This document shows, one piece after another, positions 62,128-64,000 of a stretch of DNA of 64,000 nucleotides. The stretch lies in the NCBI GenBank assembly GCA_018806915.1, contig JAGKQI010000054.1:310001-374000 (forward strand), written 5' to 3'. The position numbers and the translations under genes were made by a program. How positions within the stretch are numbered: the first letter of the stretch is position 1; every line of letters starts with the position of its first letter. Below the pieces are notes generated by a model that was not told the DNA's origin, did no database searches, and saw only the letters and a program-made list of their open reading frames with translations. This DNA is from Phytophthora colocasiae (lineage: Eukaryota > Oomycota > Peronosporomycetes > Peronosporales > Peronosporaceae).

Positions 62128-64000
62128 ATGGCGAGGCTTCGGCTGCTGCTTCTGATGGTGCTCTATTGGAATCTGTCGCTAGCGGCGGACAATTTCTCTG
62201 ATACTGTATGACCATCTCCGCGCGGATGAAGCAGCTTATTACATCAGGCATCGAGTTGCCAAAGCTGGTCCTGAACACGACGCTGCCTGTAGAGGTGCAG
62301 TATCTACTCACTCAGAATAATTTAGTGTGGAGAGATTTGGGAGGAACTTTGCAGCGTCTGGTACTTTGGGATCAAGGTTACGTCCTCACAAGTACCGGCA
62401 AGTTGCGTCAAGGTTCGCTGTGACTTGCGGATGGATGATGTGGTTATAACACGCGACGAGTTTGAGAGGCTAAGCAACTGTCCGGTGGCTACGTGCTTTG
62501 ATCCTGTAAGCTCTGGCGTTGTTTTACGTGGTACGATATGCAGCGACACTCAGATTCAGCAGGTAGCTAAGTGCGCTGTCTTGGTGTCCAAAAGCGAGGC
62601 GACTGCAGCGTCGGTGGATGTGGAAACGAGTCTCATTTGGACTGAAGAAGGGAACAACACGGATATCCCATTGCCAGTTGTACGGCGCCACTCGTTAGAG
62701 ACTTTTGCTATTACGATGCAAACGCCAACCGCTGGGAGCTGTCCACCTCAATTAAACCTGGTGATTCCGTGCACGATCGTCGAGTTATCAGCGAATAGCA
62801 GTGAATGGTGCTCTCCAAAGAAATCTGGAGTGGTTTAAGCCTTGCTTCAGAGTCTTGTAGAGGGCAAACAATCCAGCTCGAGTAGCACGGGATCTTCCGG
62901 AATGTTTATTGCTATTTGGGCAGTGGCTGGAGTGCTGATGTTGGTGTGATCGGATTCATGTTTATCCGCCATTTACTTCGACAGCGGAAGCAGTCGGGTG
63001 ATAAGGACGATCTGGTTGAGAAAACTGGGCTGGAACATTACACTTTGACCCCAGAAGGAGCCAAGCATCACCGTCACTGTCAGTCTCATTTGCACTTTCT
63101 GATCTCGAGGCTGAACTGGAAATGGAAGTGTACAGAAGCTACTTAAGCAGCTCTGGTCCGTCGGAAGTCGATTACTCTGATGCTCTCGGGGCTTCTCAAG
63201 TGTTATTGCTGTTCCAGAATGACCCCACTGTTCTTGCGATGCGTGTCCCCATTATTGATGTGAACGGTGACAAAATGATCTCTCGAGGCAGAGATGGGTC
63301 TCCGAACGAAGTGCTAGTTGGAACTTTTGGATGTCGTGAAGTCATTCTCAAGCGGTTGCGAGTCCCGAAGCGAAATGACACGCAAGCAGTTGAGCGCCTT
63401 GCAAATGAAATACGACTGGCTGTTACGTTAGAGCACCCGAATATCGTGAATATCGTGGGTATTGCCTGGAACTCGTTCCAGAATCTCATGGCATTATGGG
63501 AATATGACCGGAGTGGCGATCTGAGGCGTGCCCTACGAAGTGGTAAAAAGTCTCAACACTGGACCTGGACACAGCAAAAACTGCAGATCGCAATGGGGGT
63601 ATCGGGGTTTATCGTTTCTTCATTCCCACACACCTTCGATCATTCATGGCGCTATTGAACCGCGTCACATTCTCTTGGATTCCGCTACTGGAGAACCGGC
63701 ACTTTGTGGTCTTGGCCACTGCGCTGGTCGATCTTTGGCAGCAAATTCCGATAAACCTACAAGAGATGGCGAAAGTGCCATTTGGAGCAGCCCCGAAGTC
63801 CTGGCAGAGGGCAAGTATTCGGAGAAATCGGATATCTATTCGTTCGGCGTGCTGTTGGTAGCCCTTGATACGGGAAAACTGCTGCTTAATGTGTCGAGTG
63901 AGGATCTGCTGGGGTTGTTGACGCCTGTGTGTCCTCAATTTATCAGTAACATTGCACAGGATTGTCTACAGAGTGACGCCAAAGCACGACCTTCGTCAGG
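62128..64000 (+). pseudogene. Receptor-like pseudokinase, multiply frameshifted, right end cut by the window
   Basis: ATG 62128 begins a clear signal peptide (MARLRLLLLMVLYWNLSLAA). Homologous frame then hops: breaks near 62205, 62415, an in-frame TAA at 62836, near 62945, near 63095 and near 63600. Pieces show an ectodomain with paired cysteines, one membrane helix (MFIAIWAVAGVLMLV), a basic stop-transfer (RHLLRQRKQ), a kinase N-lobe with the Lys motif EVILKRLRV and LEHPNIVNIVGIAW, and a C-lobe with SDIYSFGVLL. The catalytic loop reads HGAIEPRHILLD (no Asp of HRD) and DFG is GLG, so even the intact ancestor was a pseudokinase. Tyrosine-kinase-like receptor families with ectodomains are known to be expanded in oomycetes. 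Confidence 0.78.

Overview
This is nuclear DNA from an oomycete, most probably a Phytophthora-like species. Host genes carry few, short GT-AG introns (about 53 to 107 bp). Conserved eukaryotic housekeeping genes sit close together on both strands. Between them lies a repeat-rich block of Copia, chromodomain-Gypsy, MULE, hAT-like and piggyBac elements typical of oomycete genomes. No bacterial features, tRNA, rRNA or CRISPR array were seen.

Layout. 1-4.1 kb: elongation factor 2 (minus strand, C-terminus off the left edge) and a twin CX9C mitochondrial protein. 4.3-13.5 kb: a 597-bp hAT-like non-autonomous element (8-bp target duplication) blown up by a pristine Copia element (identical LTRs, intact 1690-codon polyprotein) and a decayed MULE. 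14.1-20.5 kb: a WDCP-like WD40/coiled-coil gene, two tandem multi-span membrane paralogs (TM-A, TM-B) and a divergent Golgi-type glycosyltransferase. 20.6-47.8 kb: the rest of the membrane-protein family (a remnant, TM-C and the shattered TM-D), riddled with transposons. TM-D lies in three pieces over 20 kb, split first by a 6.1-kb piggyBac and then by a Pack-type inverted-repeat element. The Pack-type element was itself split by a Copia, which was split by a Gypsy. 48-61.3 kb: an intact gene-rich stretch with a zinc-ribbon-like membrane protein, an RBR E3 ligase, a Bud23-like methyltransferase, CEP70-like and TCAIM-like genes, succinate dehydrogenase iron-sulfur subunit and a three-PDZ scaffold. 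62.1-64 kb: a decayed receptor-like pseudokinase running off the right edge.

The most unusual item is inside the piggyBac: an uninterrupted minus-strand gene joining a SANT/Myb-like N-terminus to a DOT1-like (histone H3K79-type) methyltransferase domain, next to a transposase broken by frameshifts. Most transposon boundaries below rest on target-site duplications read directly at both ends, so the insertion order can be reconstructed: TM-D, then piggyBac and Pack-type element; Pack-type element, then Copia B, then Gypsy B; hAT-like element, then Copia A and MULE.

Exon-intron models for EF-2, WDCP, glycosyltransferase, RBR, TCAIM and SDHB were checked for phase at every junction. CEP70 has one junction that does not close.
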